Source: Phytoactinopolyspora alkaliphila
Lineage (GTDB): Bacteria; Actinomycetota; Actinomycetes; Jiangellales; Jiangellaceae
Direction of reading: 5' to 3'
NCBI RefSeq assembly: GCF_010550695.1
Contig: NZ_JAAGOB010000011.1
Location: 124,001-188,000, forward strand
DNA length: 64,000 nt
Made by a program: the position numbers and the translations under genes. Shown one piece after another: positions 46,702 through 55,247 of this stretch (positions within the stretch are counted from its first letter, which is position 1; each line of letters starts with the position of its first letter). The notes under the pieces were generated by a model. The model was not told where the DNA came from and did no database searches. It worked only from the letters and a program-made list of their open reading frames with translations.

Positions 46702-47478
46702 TCAGCGCGGCGGCCCCGCCGCAATCCTGGCGAGCAGTTCCTCACGGGGCTCTTCGGGGTGCCGAGGTCCGTCAAGAGCCCACGTGGCCCCGGCCGCGGC
46801 GAGGTCATCAGCAGATGCGGAATCGGTCAGCACACCGACGACATCGAACCCAGCCGGAGGGTTCAGGCGTTCCACCAACGCGGACAGCTCAGCCGGGGTA
46901 GGCGCCGCCAGCCCGGACAAAGGGTAAATCCCGTCCACACGTAGCGCACGGGCCAGCGGGCGGTCACGACCAACCGTAGCCGCCGCCCAGATGGGCGGCC
47001 GGGGGGTTTGCAGTGCAGGCGGATCCAGCTGCGCGTGTACCTGGTAATGTTCACCGTCATGATCCACGCGGTCCCCCCGCAGGAACGCGTCGAGCAGAGG
47101 CAACGCCTCGTCGAGCCGGGCCGCATGCTCCGGCACTGAGGTGGACTCCCCGAACGCGCCGTACTCGGCATCGACCGGAACCCCTAGCCCCACACCCAGG
47201 ATGGCCCGGCCCTCACTGACATGGTCCAGAGTCACCACTTCCTTGGCCAGCTTCCAAGGCCGCCGCCGCGGAACCGGCGTCACCAGCGTCCCGAGACGCA
47301 CTCGGGTGGTACGGGCTGCCATCGCGCCCAACACAACCCACGGGTCATGCATCTGCGGCAGGGCATTGACGTGGTCCCACACGAAGAAGCCATCCCATCC
47401 CGCGTCGTCAGCGACAACGGCCAGGTCGATCAACGACGACGGGGTTCCGACGTTGGGCATACTCACTCCGAAGCGCAT
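46702..47478 (-). CDS. LLM-class flavin/F420-dependent oxidoreductase
   Basis: 258-residue luciferase-like protein, shorter than most members. AVVADDAGWDGFFVWDHVN, RVRLGTLVTPVPRRRPWKLAKEVVTLDHVSEGRAILGVGLG and RPPIWAAATVGRDRPLARALRVDGIYP are the landmarks. ATG 47478 starts the conserved MRFGVSMPNVG. The frame stays open upstream through a 15-bp tandem repeat to 47730, where each unit carries in-frame GTG codons, so an N-terminally extended form is possible but unlikely. It is a paralogue of the LLM gene at 20536-21492. It lies 106 bp before the DUF222/HNH promoter region. Confidence 0.82.
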   Translation of the reverse strand: MRFGVSMPNVGTPSSLIDLAVVADDAGWDGFFVWDHVNALPQMHDPWVVLGAMAARTTRVRLGTLVTPVPRRRPWKLAKEVVTLDHVSEGRAILGVGLGVPVDAEYGAFGESTSVPEHAARLDEALPLLDAFLRGDRVDHDGEHYQVHAQLDPPALQTPRPPIWAAATVGRDRPLARALRVDGIYPLSGLAAPTPAELSALVERLNPPAGFDVVGVLTDSASADDLAAAGATWALDGPRHPEEPREELLARIAAGPPR

Positions 47479-47520
47479 GGGGCTACGTCTACCACCCGGC
47501 ACTGACAACGCCGCACTCTC

Positions 47521-47730
47521 CGACCCCTTGTTCACCAACCCCGTGTGCACCGACCCCGTGTGCACCAACCCCTTGTTCACCAACCCCGTGTGCACCAACC
47601 CCGTGTGCACCAACCCCGTGTTCACCGACCCCGTGTGCACCAACCCCGTGTGCACCAACCCCGTGTGCACCAACCCCGTGTGCACCAACCCCGTGTGCAC
47701 CAACCCCGTGTGCACCCACCCCGCATTCAC
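47521..47730. repeat. Minisatellite of 14 x 15 bp upstream of the LLM gene
   Basis: Consensus CAACCCCGTGTGCAC, one unit each 15 bp from 47521 to 47730. Variants replace GTGTGCAC with TTGTTCAC or GTGTTCAC and CAA with CGA. Nine units carry the palindromic GTGCAC end together with the GTGTG core. The array begins at the stop codon of the DUF6886-like gene and ends 42 bp before the LLM ATG. On the minus strand all units are open as VHTGL pentapeptides. Confidence 0.92.
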
Positions 47731-48266
47731 CCAGCACTCCCGGCTGGGCGTGCATTGCGCAGCCTGATCCCACTGAAACCCAGCGTGCTACCGATCACCT
47801 CGCTCCACCACGGCCATACGTTGCTCACGACCCGGAGTTCGATTCCGGCCTCGTCATGGAGTTCAACCAGGTCACGTACCCGTATGGGCGGACCGAGCGG
47901 TCGGATCGCACGTGCCGAGACGTATGCGTGGCGCTCCGCTCCGATCGGCGTGAACTGGATCGCGTCGAACCGATATGCGTACAGCTCAACACTGCGCAAC
48001 GCGTCGAGCCAGCCGTACTCGATCATGTGCACGCGCGTTCCGCCGGCGCCGAGCAGGCGGTCGACGTCGTCCCTGGTGGAGGAATCGGTCGCCCACGCCA
48101 TGGCCCGGGGACATTGCCTGGGAAACCAGTAATCCGGCGCGCGTACGGCATCCACCGCCCACACGTAGGGGTCCGCCTCACTCGAGGTAGCCGCGACATG
48201 CGGCACGAACTCGGCGATGGTGGGGTCCTCGGAGAAGTGCAGGACCTCGCCGTCGATAGGACGCAT
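47727..48266 (-). CDS. DUF6886-like conserved protein
   Basis: About 179-residue protein of unknown function. Recognisable conserved stretches are VLHFSEDPTIAEFVPHVA, YVWAVDAVRAPDYWFPRQCPRAMAWA and VELYAYRFDAIQFTPIGAERHAYVSA. The pattern is that of a family found in Firmicutes and actinomycetes, which I recall as DUF6886 with moderate certainty. ATG 48266 begins the conserved part; the frame to 48317 overlaps the divergent operator. The stop codon lies in the last, degenerate unit of the minisatellite, so array expansion may have modified its C-terminus. Confidence 0.7.
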   Translation of the reverse strand: MRPIDGEVLHFSEDPTIAEFVPHVAATSSEADPYVWAVDAVRAPDYWFPRQCPRAMAWATDSSTRDDVDRLLGAGGTRVHMIEYGWLDALRSVELYAYRFDAIQFTPIGAERHAYVSARAIRPLGPPIRVRDLVELHDEAGIELRVVSNVWPWWSEVIGSTLGFSGIRLRNARPAGSAG

Positions 48267-48310
48267 CCCGGCATCATGCCATCGCTTGACACCCGACCTT
48301 CCAGCCTCCA

Positions 48311-48348
48311 TAATCAACTAGAAAGTTAATTAACTAGAGGGTTGATTA
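48311..48348. promoter_or_regulatory. 38-bp palindromic operator upstream of the ArsR-type gene
   Basis: TAATCAAC (48311-48318) and GTTGATTA (48341-48348) are perfect outer arms around a central TTAATTAA (48326-48333). The block also reads as two direct copies of AACTAGA-RR-GTT spaced 16 bp apart. It ends 3 bp before the arsR-type ATG, where a bound regulator would block initiation. It is very AT-rich compared with its surroundings. Confidence 0.7.
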
Positions 48349-48351
48349 CGG

Positions 48352-48699
48352 ATGCCGACTGACGATCTCAGCGTGACGTTCGCCGCACTGGCCGACCCCA
48401 CTCGCCGGGCCATCCTGGCGCGGCTGGCCGACGGTGAGGCGACGGTCAACGAGTTGGCAGCGCCATTCGAGATGAGCCTTCAGGCGATCTCCAAGCATCT
48501 GAAGGTGCTCGAACGGGCCGGCCTGATCAGCCGGAGCCGGGAAGCACAGTGGCGGCCCTGCCGTCTGGAGACAGAACCCCTGGAGACCGCCACCGCCTGG
48601 ATCGAGCAGTACCGGGACCTCGCGCGCGACCGGCTCGACCGGCTCGACCAGGAGATCAGGAAGATCACACAGAAGAAGGAAGGGCACGACCATGAGTAA
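48352..48699 (+). CDS. ArsR/SmtB-family winged-helix regulator
   Basis: 115-residue regulator: FAALADPTRRAILARLADGEATVNELAAPFEMSLQAISKHLKVLERAGLISRSREAQWRPCRLE. The metal-binding ELCVCDL motif is absent (NELAAPFEM), so it is the non-metal type usually paired with an AHSA1 protein. It ends in a charged tail QKKEGHDHE. Its 3' end overlaps the AHSA1 gene by 8 bp. The palindrome covering its promoter suggests autoregulation. Confidence 0.9.
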   Translation: MPTDDLSVTFAALADPTRRAILARLADGEATVNELAAPFEMSLQAISKHLKVLERAGLISRSREAQWRPCRLETEPLETATAWIEQYRDLARDRLDRLDQEIRKITQKKEGHDHE

Positions 48700-49162
48700 G
48701 ACCGAGATCATCGTCGAACCAGGACGCCAGGACATCGTCATCAAGCGCGTGTTCGACGCTCCCAGAGATGTCGTATTCAGGGCGGTCACCGACCCGGACC
48801 TCATCCCTCAGTGGTGGGGGCCGAAGGATCTGACCACGGAGGTCGACCACGCCGACATACGCCCCGGTGGAAGCTGGCGCTTCCTCAACCGGGACGCCGA
48901 CGGCAACGAGTACGGCTTCCGGGGGATCTACCACGACGTCGTCGCTCCCGAGCGAAGCATCCAGACCTTCGAGTTCGAAGGGATGCCGGGCCACGTCGCC
49001 CTGGAGACTCTGACCCTGGAGGAGGTCGACGGGAAGACCCACTACACCGCGGTATCTGTCTTCCAGTCGGTCGAGGACCGGGACGGCATGGCTCAGAGCA
49101 TGGAGCCCGGGGCCAGCAAGAGCCTGGACCGGCTGTCCGAGCTCCTTCAGACCCTTCAGTGA
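48692..49162 (+). CDS. SRPBCC/AHSA1-domain protein
   Basis: 156-residue START-like (AHSA1) protein with a hydrophobic ligand cavity. It opens IVIKRVFDAPRDVVFRAVTDPDLIPQWWGPKDLTTEVDHADIRPGGSWRF, the family hallmark, and ends ESMEPGASKSLDRLSELL-like. It is coupled to the ArsR-type gene. Such pairs are widespread in actinobacteria; the AHSA1 partner may bind a small hydrophobic ligand. It converges on the DHFR-like gene with a 19-bp gap. Confidence 0.9.
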   Translation: MSKTEIIVEPGRQDIVIKRVFDAPRDVVFRAVTDPDLIPQWWGPKDLTTEVDHADIRPGGSWRFLNRDADGNEYGFRGIYHDVVAPERSIQTFEFEGMPGHVALETLTLEEVDGKTHYTAVSVFQSVEDRDGMAQSMEPGASKSLDRLSELLQTLQ

Positions 49163-49181
49163 CCTGGCATCCCTGCGGACA

Positions 49182-49790
49182 CTAGAACGTTCCGGTCTTG
49201 ACGGCACCTGCAGGGCGGTAGGTGCTGACAACCACTCCCGTGCTGGTCGCCTGAGTGTCGATCAGCTCTAGAGCCGACGACACGCACCCCTCCGGGAAGA
49301 GGCGCTTCCCAGTGCCCAGCACCACCGGGTACGTCCACACGTGGTAGAGGTCGATGAGGTCGAGCTCTCGCAAGGACTGGACGAGGTCGCCGCTGCCGTG
49401 CACCTGGATCTCCCGGGTGTGACGCTGCTTCAGGGCGGCGACCTCGTCGGCGAGGTTCCCGGCGATCACGGTACTGCCGGCCCATTCGGGTGTGCTCAGC
49501 GTCGTCGACGCCACATACTTCGGAAGCGTGTTCAGCCGGCTGGCGACCGGGTCGTCGGGATCGGTCACACCGGGCCAGTATCCGGCGAAGATCTCGTACG
49601 TCTTGCGCCCGAGCAAGAAGGCGTCGGCCCGCGCGAAGCGCTCGCCGACGATCCTGCCCATGTCCTCGTCGGCGTGCGGGACCAGCCAGCCGCCGAGATC
49701 GAAGCCGTTGCTGGGATCTTCTCCCGGCCCGCCGGGACCCTGCAACACACCGTCCATCGACACGAAGGTCGTCACAGCTACTGTTCCCAT
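49182..49790 (-). CDS. Dihydrofolate-reductase-like (RibD C-terminal) protein
   Basis: About 202-residue protein of the DHFR/RibD-C fold. TFVSMDGVLQGPGGPGEDPSNGFDLGGWL, FLLGRKTYEIFAGYWP and VLGTGKRLFPEG are typical of the so-called dihydrofolate reductase family in actinomycetes. These are NADPH-binding reductases whose substrate is generally not folate. ATG 49790 follows TGGAGAGA; the frame to 49985 is spurious and would run through the imuA' promoter. It is divergent from imuA' with 158 bp between them. Confidence 0.85.
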   Translation of the reverse strand: MGTVAVTTFVSMDGVLQGPGGPGEDPSNGFDLGGWLVPHADEDMGRIVGERFARADAFLLGRKTYEIFAGYWPGVTDPDDPVASRLNTLPKYVASTTLSTPEWAGSTVIAGNLADEVAALKQRHTREIQVHGSGDLVQSLRELDLIDLYHVWTYPVVLGTGKRLFPEGCVSSALELIDTQATSTGVVVSTYRPAGAVKTGTF

Positions 49791-49912
49791 GTTCTCTCCA
49801 TTCGTGGGGCGGGCCCGGGGGCAATGGCTGTCCCGGTGCGTACCCGCGCCGTCACCCATGCGTCGAACAGGCAAAGGCGGGATCGACACCCACGGCGGAG
49901 TTTTCGCGCCGC

Positions 49913-49942
49913 TTGACAAGCATCGAACACAAGTTCGATAGT
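49913..49942 (+). promoter_or_regulatory. LexA-controlled leaderless promoter of imuA'-imuB
   Basis: TTGACA (49913-49918) and GATAGT (49937-49942), 18 bp apart; six bases later is the GTG start 49949, so the transcript is probably leaderless. TCGAACACAAGTTCGA (49923-49938) is a perfect-arm SOS box lying between -35 and -10. Confidence 0.88.
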
Positions 49943-49948
49943 TGAGGG

Positions 49949-50620
49949 GTGGTGACAGGGCGACAGCAGCAGGCGGCAGAAGCACTGGCCAGCGTGGCCG
50001 GCAAGCCCTCTGACGTCGCCTCGGAGAGTACCGGGCTGCCGGTCCTACCGGCGCTGCAAGGGCTTCTGCCCATGTTGCGCCGCGGGCAGGTGGTGGAGGT
50101 CGACGGCTCCGGTGCCCTCTCCCTGGCTCTGCTCGCCGGCGCGTCGCAGAGTGGATCGTGGTGTGGCGTCGTCGGTATGCCCGAGGGCGGGATGCTCGCG
50201 GCCTCCGAGATGGGCTGCGACCTCGACCGGCTTCTCCTGGTGGACCATCCAGGAGACAGGTGGGTGGACGTCACGGCCGCCTTGCTGGAAGCCGTCGACG
50301 TCGTACTGCTCCGGCCACCCGTGCGCCCCCAGACCGGCGTCGTCCGGCGGCTGGTGGCCCTTGCCAGGAAATCCGGTTCCATGCTGATCGCTGCCGGTGC
50401 CTGGGAGGGGTCGTCCGTGCGGCTCCGAGTCGAGTCGTCGCTGTGGACGGGCCTGGAACACGGCCACGGGCACCTGCGTGGCCGACGAGTCAAGATCGTC
50501 GCCGAGGGCCGCGGGGCTGGTGGACGTCCTCGGTCGGCCTGGGTATGGCTTCCTGGGCCGGACGGATCGGTGAGCCCGGCCGAGCTGGCGGTTGTCCACG
50601 ATTCCGCCGAGGTCGCCTGA
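49949..50620 (+). CDS. imuA': RecA-like mutasome protein ImuA'
   Basis: 223-residue RecA-fold protein lacking a canonical Walker A. LRRGQVVEVDGSGALSLALLAGASQSGSWCGVVGMPEGGMLAASEMGCDLDRLLLVDHPG follows the family pattern, with VVEVDGSGALSL at the degenerate P-loop. In mycobacteria ImuA' bridges ImuB and RecA during DnaE2-dependent mutagenesis (family knowledge). The GTG at 49949 is 10 bp after the LexA box; a second GTG at 49952 follows. The stop overlaps the imuB ATG (TGATG). Confidence 0.88.
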   Translation: MVTGRQQQAAEALASVAGKPSDVASESTGLPVLPALQGLLPMLRRGQVVEVDGSGALSLALLAGASQSGSWCGVVGMPEGGMLAASEMGCDLDRLLLVDHPGDRWVDVTAALLEAVDVVLLRPPVRPQTGVVRRLVALARKSGSMLIAAGAWEGSSVRLRVESSLWTGLEHGHGHLRGRRVKIVAEGRGAGGRPRSAWVWLPGPDGSVSPAELAVVHDSAEVA

Positions 50621-52149
50621 TGACCGCCCCCAGAGCCCTGGTGGTCTGGTGCCCGGACTGGCCGCTCACCGCGGCCGGCACCGACCCGGCCGTGCCTGCT
50701 TTGGTACTCGCCTCCGGCAGGGTGTCCGCGTGCACGGCCGCGGCTCGAGCCACCGGTGTCCGCCGCGGCCAGCGGCTCCGTGACGCCCAGCGATACTGCC
50801 CCGACGTCGCCGTTCTCGACGAGGACCCCGAAGGCGAGACGCGAGCCTTCGAACAGGTCGTCGCTGTCATCGAGCAGAGCTGTCCGCGGGTGGAGGTCAT
50901 CCGCCCCGGCCTCGCCGCGGTACCGGCCCGCGGGCCGAGCCGATACTTCGGCGGCGAGGAGATCGTGGCGGGCATGGTGCGTGACGCGGTGCTGGAGCGG
51001 GATTTCGTCTGTGCCGTCGGAGTCGCCGACGGCACCTTCGCCGCGGATCTCGCGGCTCGGGCCGCGTTCGAGGCCGACGACGGCATCCGCCTGGTGCCGT
51101 CCGCCTCCACCGCGGGGTTCCTGGCACCCCACCCGGTGCCGGTGCTGGAGATGCCGGAGCTCGCCGGTGTCCTGGTCCGGCTCGGGATCCGCACCCTCGG
51201 TGATCTCGCCGCGCTATCCATGCGCGACGTGCTGGGCCGGTTCGGCTCCGAGGGCGCCGTGGCGCACCGGCTGGCCACCGGCCTGGAAGCTCGCCCTCCG
51301 GCCGCCCGGTCCCCCGGTGACGATCTCTCGGCTCAATTCGAGTTCGACCCGCCCATCGACCAGTCGGAGCCGGCGGTCTTCGCCGCCAAGAGCCTCGCTG
51401 ATCTGATGCACGCCAAACTCGGCGAACGCGGCCTGGCGTGCGTGCGGGTGGAGGTCGAGGTCAGCACCGCCGACGGCCAGAGCCGGTCCCGCCTGTGGCG
51501 CCATGACGGCCTGCTCTCCAGCCTCGCGGTCGCCGAACGGGTGCGCTGGCAGCTCGACGCCTGGAGAACAGCGGGACAGCTGACCGGCAGTCTGACCCAC
51601 CTGACCCTGGCACCGGACCAGGTGGTGATCGACACCGGGCGGCAGCTGACCCTGTGGGGGCAGACGGAGAACGACGAAGAAGTCTCCCGGGCGGCGACCC
51701 GGATCCAGGTCATGCTCGGGCACACGGCGGTGACCCGGCCCCGGCTGGCGGGCGGGCGCGGCCCAAGCGAACAGGTGGCCCGGGTGCCGTGGGGTGACAC
51801 GGCCATCGCGGCGCTTCCGGCCGATCGCCCCTGGCCGGGGCGGGTTCCACAACCGGCGCCGGCTGTCGTGCACCCAGCACCGCTTCCGGTTCGTCTGGTC
51901 GACGCCTCGGGCACGTCGGTCACCGTCAGCGGGCGATCGGTGGTGTCGGCGCCGCCCAGCCGGCTGGTGCTGGGCAAGGAGCATCTCGCCGTCACCGGCT
52001 GGACCGGTCCCTGGCCGGTACGCGAGTACTGGTGGGACCGCAGCCGGAGCCGGCGTTGCGCACGCTTCCAGGTCGCCACCGACGACGGCCGCGCCTGGCT
52101 GCTCGTCGTCGAGCAGGGTGAGTGGTTCGCCGAGGCCACGTACACCTGA
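50620..52149 (+). CDS. imuB: Catalytically inactive Y-family polymerase ImuB
   Basis: 509-residue Y-family homologue that acts as the hub linking DnaE2 to the beta clamp. The first acidic motif is lost: the N-terminus reads ALVVWCPDWPLTAAG instead of the usual DxDxFxxSVE, and residues 95-103 (RPGLAAVPA) replace the SxDE motif. The clamp-binding motif QLTLW is at 342-346. The C-terminal ImuB-specific region ends VREYWWDRSRSRRCARFQVATDDGRAWLLVVEQGEWFAEATY. The ATG overlaps the imuA' stop. dnaE2 is not adjacent but about 6.3 kb to the left, in the opposite orientation. Confidence 0.94.
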   Translation: MTAPRALVVWCPDWPLTAAGTDPAVPALVLASGRVSACTAAARATGVRRGQRLRDAQRYCPDVAVLDEDPEGETRAFEQVVAVIEQSCPRVEVIRPGLAAVPARGPSRYFGGEEIVAGMVRDAVLERDFVCAVGVADGTFAADLAARAAFEADDGIRLVPSASTAGFLAPHPVPVLEMPELAGVLVRLGIRTLGDLAALSMRDVLGRFGSEGAVAHRLATGLEARPPAARSPGDDLSAQFEFDPPIDQSEPAVFAAKSLADLMHAKLGERGLACVRVEVEVSTADGQSRSRLWRHDGLLSSLAVAERVRWQLDAWRTAGQLTGSLTHLTLAPDQVVIDTGRQLTLWGQTENDEEVSRAATRIQVMLGHTAVTRPRLAGGRGPSEQVARVPWGDTAIAALPADRPWPGRVPQPAPAVVHPAPLPVRLVDASGTSVTVSGRSVVSAPPSRLVLGKEHLAVTGWTGPWPVREYWWDRSRSRRCARFQVATDDGRAWLLVVEQGEWFAEATYT

Positions 52150-52210
52150 CCTGAATCGACGTAAATCGACGTACAGTGACTGCGCCGACCACCGACGCCC
52201 GGAGATGCCG

Positions 52211-53107
52211 ATGCGCACGTTCACCGCAGTCGTGAATCCCCACGCCGGTGGCCCGCGGCGAGGCCGCCGGGGACCCCACACGCGGCTGAGCGCTGTGACC
52301 CGGCTACTGGAGGACGCCGGCGCGAAGGTCACCACCGAACACAGCCACAGCCTGGATCACGCCGCACAGCTCGCCACCGTGGCGGCCGAGCGGGGCGACG
52401 TCGTCCTGGCCGTGGGCGGCGACGGCACCGTCGGAGCCCTGGCCGCCGCCGTGGTGCCGACGGGCGGCATCCTCGGCATCATCCCGGCCGGCCGGGGCAA
52501 CGACTTCGCGCGCCAGCTCGCATTGCCTCACGAGCCCGAGGCGCTCAGCAGGATCTTCCACACCAGCGAGCCCCGTGCCGTCGACGTGATCGAGGCCGCC
52601 GGGCGAACCGTGGTGGGCAGTGTGTACACCGGGATCGACGCGGTCGCCGCCGAGTACGTCGCGGCGGCCCGCTCCCTCGGCGGAGCGGCCTACCACTACG
52701 CGGCGGTGCGCGCGCTCGCGGCGTGGAAGCCGGTGCACTATCGCGTCCTCGTCGACGGGCAGGAACACACACCGCGCGGCTACACCGTCGTCGTGGCGAA
52801 CTCCGGCTACTACGGGAACGGGCGGCATGCCGCTCCCGCCGCCCGGGTCGACGACGGCATCCTCGACGTGATCGTCCTCACCGACGTGCCGAAGCGCTCG
52901 TTCGTCTCCATCGCGATGCGGGAGCTCTATGCCGGCACCCACGTGAGGCGGCCGGAGATTCTGGTCATGCGCGCCCGTGAGGTGGTCATCGAGGCCGACC
53001 GGGAACTGCGCGCAGGCGGCGACGGTGAGGTCATCGGCCCGTTGCCCATGACCGTCCGAGTCCGCCCAGGCGCACTGCGTGTGCTGGCCGGGGCCGCCAC
53101 CTCGTAG
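52211..53107 (+). CDS. Diacylglycerol/sphingosine-type lipid kinase family protein
   Basis: 298-residue DAGK-catalytic (YegS/LCB5) protein. VVNPHAGGPRRG is the N-terminal phosphate loop, VVLAVGGDGTVGALAAAVV the nucleotide motif, and IIPAGRGNDFARQL the third signature. GYYGNGRHAAPAARVDDGILDVIV is the C-terminal beta-sandwich part. It phosphorylates a membrane lipid alcohol at the cytoplasmic face. ATG 52211 is 7 bp after GGAG; ATG 52205 is too close. It is 61 bp downstream of imuB and 10 bp upstream of the peptidase. Confidence 0.9.
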   Translation: MRTFTAVVNPHAGGPRRGRRGPHTRLSAVTRLLEDAGAKVTTEHSHSLDHAAQLATVAAERGDVVLAVGGDGTVGALAAAVVPTGGILGIIPAGRGNDFARQLALPHEPEALSRIFHTSEPRAVDVIEAAGRTVVGSVYTGIDAVAAEYVAAARSLGGAAYHYAAVRALAAWKPVHYRVLVDGQEHTPRGYTVVVANSGYYGNGRHAAPAARVDDGILDVIVLTDVPKRSFVSIAMRELYAGTHVRRPEILVMRAREVVIEADRELRAGGDGEVIGPLPMTVRVRPGALRVLAGAATS

Positions 53108-53117
53108 AGTCGGGCGG

Positions 53118-55247
53118 GTGGACGCTGTCAACCCGATCACTGCATACCCATCCGCTCCCCGGGGCGACGACGCCGACGTGCTGCACGGTCGCACGGTCCC
53201 GGACCCGTTCCGTGCGCTCGAGAGCCCGGACGAGCCGGACACCGTGGCCTGGTCGGCCGCGCAGGACGCACTGCTGGACAGCCACCGCTCGCAGTGGCGT
53301 AGCCGGCCGGCGTTCCAGGACAGGCTGGAGAAACTGCTCCGGTCGGGCTCCGTGGGCACCCCGGCCTGGCGCGGCACGCGCGCCTTCCACATGCGCCGCA
53401 CCCCAGACCAGGAGCACGCCGTCCTGCTCACGACCGAGCCCGACGGCACCGAACGCACTCTGGTCGATCCGATGGCGGTCGACCCGTCCGGCACCACCAC
53501 GCTCGACGCGTGGCAGCCCTCCAAGGAGGGCGACTTGCTCGCCTACCAGCTGTCCGAGGGAGGCACCGAGGAGTCCGTCGTCCGGGTCCTCGACGTGGCC
53601 ACCGGCGAGATCGTCGACGGACCGATCGGCCGCGCCCGGTACTCGCCGATCGGCTGGCTGCCGGGCGGGAAAGCCTTCTACTACGTGCGACGACTCGCCC
53701 CGGACCTGGTCCCGGACGGCGAGGAGCAGTACCACCGGCGGGTGTACCTGCACCAGGTGGGCACCGACCCGGACGCCGACGTCGAGATCTTCGGCGCGGG
53801 CATGGACAAGACCAACTACTACGGCGCCTCGGTCAGTCGGGACGGCCGCTGGCTGATCGTCTCCGCGGCGCAGGGCACCGCTCCGCGCAACGACGTATGG
53901 ATGGCGGACCTGCACGCTTGTGACCCCGCGGCGCCGGACTTGCGGCCGGTGGCGGTCGGTCTGGACGCTCGGGTGCACCTCCACGTAGGCCGGGACGGCC
54001 GGCTCTACGTCCTCACCGACCTGGACGCTCCGAAACGCCGGCTGGCGGTGACCGACCCCGGCACACCCGAGCCGTCGCACTGGCACGACCTGCTGGCCGA
54101 GGATGAGACGGCGGTCCTGGACGACTATGCACTGCTCGACGGCCCGGAGCTGGAGCGCCCCGTCCTTCTCGCCGCGCACACCCGGCATGCCGTCTCCGAG
54201 GTCGCCGTCTTCGACCTGCGGACAGGAGAGCGGCTGCGGCAGATCGACCTGCCCGGGATCGGCAGCATCGGCGGCCTGGCGGAACGGCCCGAGGGCGGGC
54301 ACGAGTGCTGGTTCGGCTACACCGATCACACCACCCCGCCCGCCGTGCTGCGATACGACGCCCGCAGCGCAGTCCTGGAGACGTGGGCGGAGAGTCCTGG
54401 GGCGATCGAGGTCCCCGCGGTCCGGTCCGAACAGGTCACCTACCGTTCCAAGGACGGCACGGACGTGCGGATGGTGATCGTCTCTCCGGGCGGCGACAAC
54501 CCTGACGGCATCTCTGCCGACGCGCGCTCACCACGGCCCACCATCCTCTACGGATACGGCGGCTTCAACATCTCCCTCACCCCGGCGTACTCGGCCAGCA
54601 TCCTGGCCTGGGTCGAAGCCGGTGGTGTCTGGGCGGTGGCCAACCTGCGCGGTGGTTCCGAAGAGGGCGAGACGTGGCATCGCGCGGGCATGCGGGAGAA
54701 CAAGCAGAACGTCTTCGACGACTTCCACGCCGCGGCCCAGTACCTCGTCGAACATGGGTGGACCACGGCTGAGCAGCTCGGTATCTCGGGCGGTTCGAAC
54801 GGTGGCCTGCTGGTGGGCGCCGCGCTCACGCAGCACCCCGAGTCCTACCGCGCGGTCGTGTGCTCGGCCCCGCTGCTGGACATGGTCCGCTACGAGCAGT
54901 TCGGCCTCGGCGCCACGTGGAACGACGAGTACGGTACCGCGGCGGACCCGGACGAGCTCGGCTGGCTGCTGGGGTATTCGCCGTATCACCACGTGCAGAC
55001 CGGTGTGCCGTACCCCGCGGTGTTGTTCACCATCTTCGACGGCGACACCCGCGTGGACCCGATGCATGCCCGGAAGATGGCGGCGGCCCTGCAGGAAGCC
55101 ACCAGCTCCGGCATCGCCGAGCGCCCGGTTCTGCTCCGGACCGAACGCGACGTCGGCCATGGCGCCCGGGCGGTGTCCCGGACCGTCGACCTTGCCGCTG
55201 ACCAGCTGGCGTTCTTCGCCGCTCACCTCGGCCTGGAGACGGCGTGA
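53118..55247 (+). CDS. S9-family prolyl oligopeptidase
   Basis: 709-residue serine peptidase. The N-terminal two-thirds is a seven-bladed propeller beginning DVLHGRTVPDPFRALESPD, a diagnostic prolyl-oligopeptidase motif. The hydrolase domain has GGSNGGLLVG (Ser about 560), the Asp in DGDTRVDP (about 646) and His in DVGHGA (about 681). There is no signal peptide, so it should be cytoplasmic and act on short proline-containing peptides. The GTG at 53118 is chosen by the conserved N-terminus. Its TGA overlaps the MscS ATG (TGATG). Confidence 0.92.
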   Translation: MDAVNPITAYPSAPRGDDADVLHGRTVPDPFRALESPDEPDTVAWSAAQDALLDSHRSQWRSRPAFQDRLEKLLRSGSVGTPAWRGTRAFHMRRTPDQEHAVLLTTEPDGTERTLVDPMAVDPSGTTTLDAWQPSKEGDLLAYQLSEGGTEESVVRVLDVATGEIVDGPIGRARYSPIGWLPGGKAFYYVRRLAPDLVPDGEEQYHRRVYLHQVGTDPDADVEIFGAGMDKTNYYGASVSRDGRWLIVSAAQGTAPRNDVWMADLHACDPAAPDLRPVAVGLDARVHLHVGRDGRLYVLTDLDAPKRRLAVTDPGTPEPSHWHDLLAEDETAVLDDYALLDGPELERPVLLAAHTRHAVSEVAVFDLRTGERLRQIDLPGIGSIGGLAERPEGGHECWFGYTDHTTPPAVLRYDARSAVLETWAESPGAIEVPAVRSEQVTYRSKDGTDVRMVIVSPGGDNPDGISADARSPRPTILYGYGGFNISLTPAYSASILAWVEAGGVWAVANLRGGSEEGETWHRAGMRENKQNVFDDFHAAAQYLVEHGWTTAEQLGISGGSNGGLLVGAALTQHPESYRAVVCSAPLLDMVRYEQFGLGATWNDEYGTAADPDELGWLLGYSPYHHVQTGVPYPAVLFTIFDGDTRVDPMHARKMAAALQEATSSGIAERPVLLRTERDVGHGARAVSRTVDLAADQLAFFAAHLGLETA

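Noticed and set aside
47521-47730. Possible CRISPR array
   Set aside because: Head-to-tail 15-bp units without unique spacers; it is a minisatellite, and no cas genes are nearby.
47479-47730. VHTGL-repeat N-terminus of the LLM protein
   Set aside because: The conserved LLM sequence starts at ATG 47478; the extension exists only because the repeat unit is a multiple of three.
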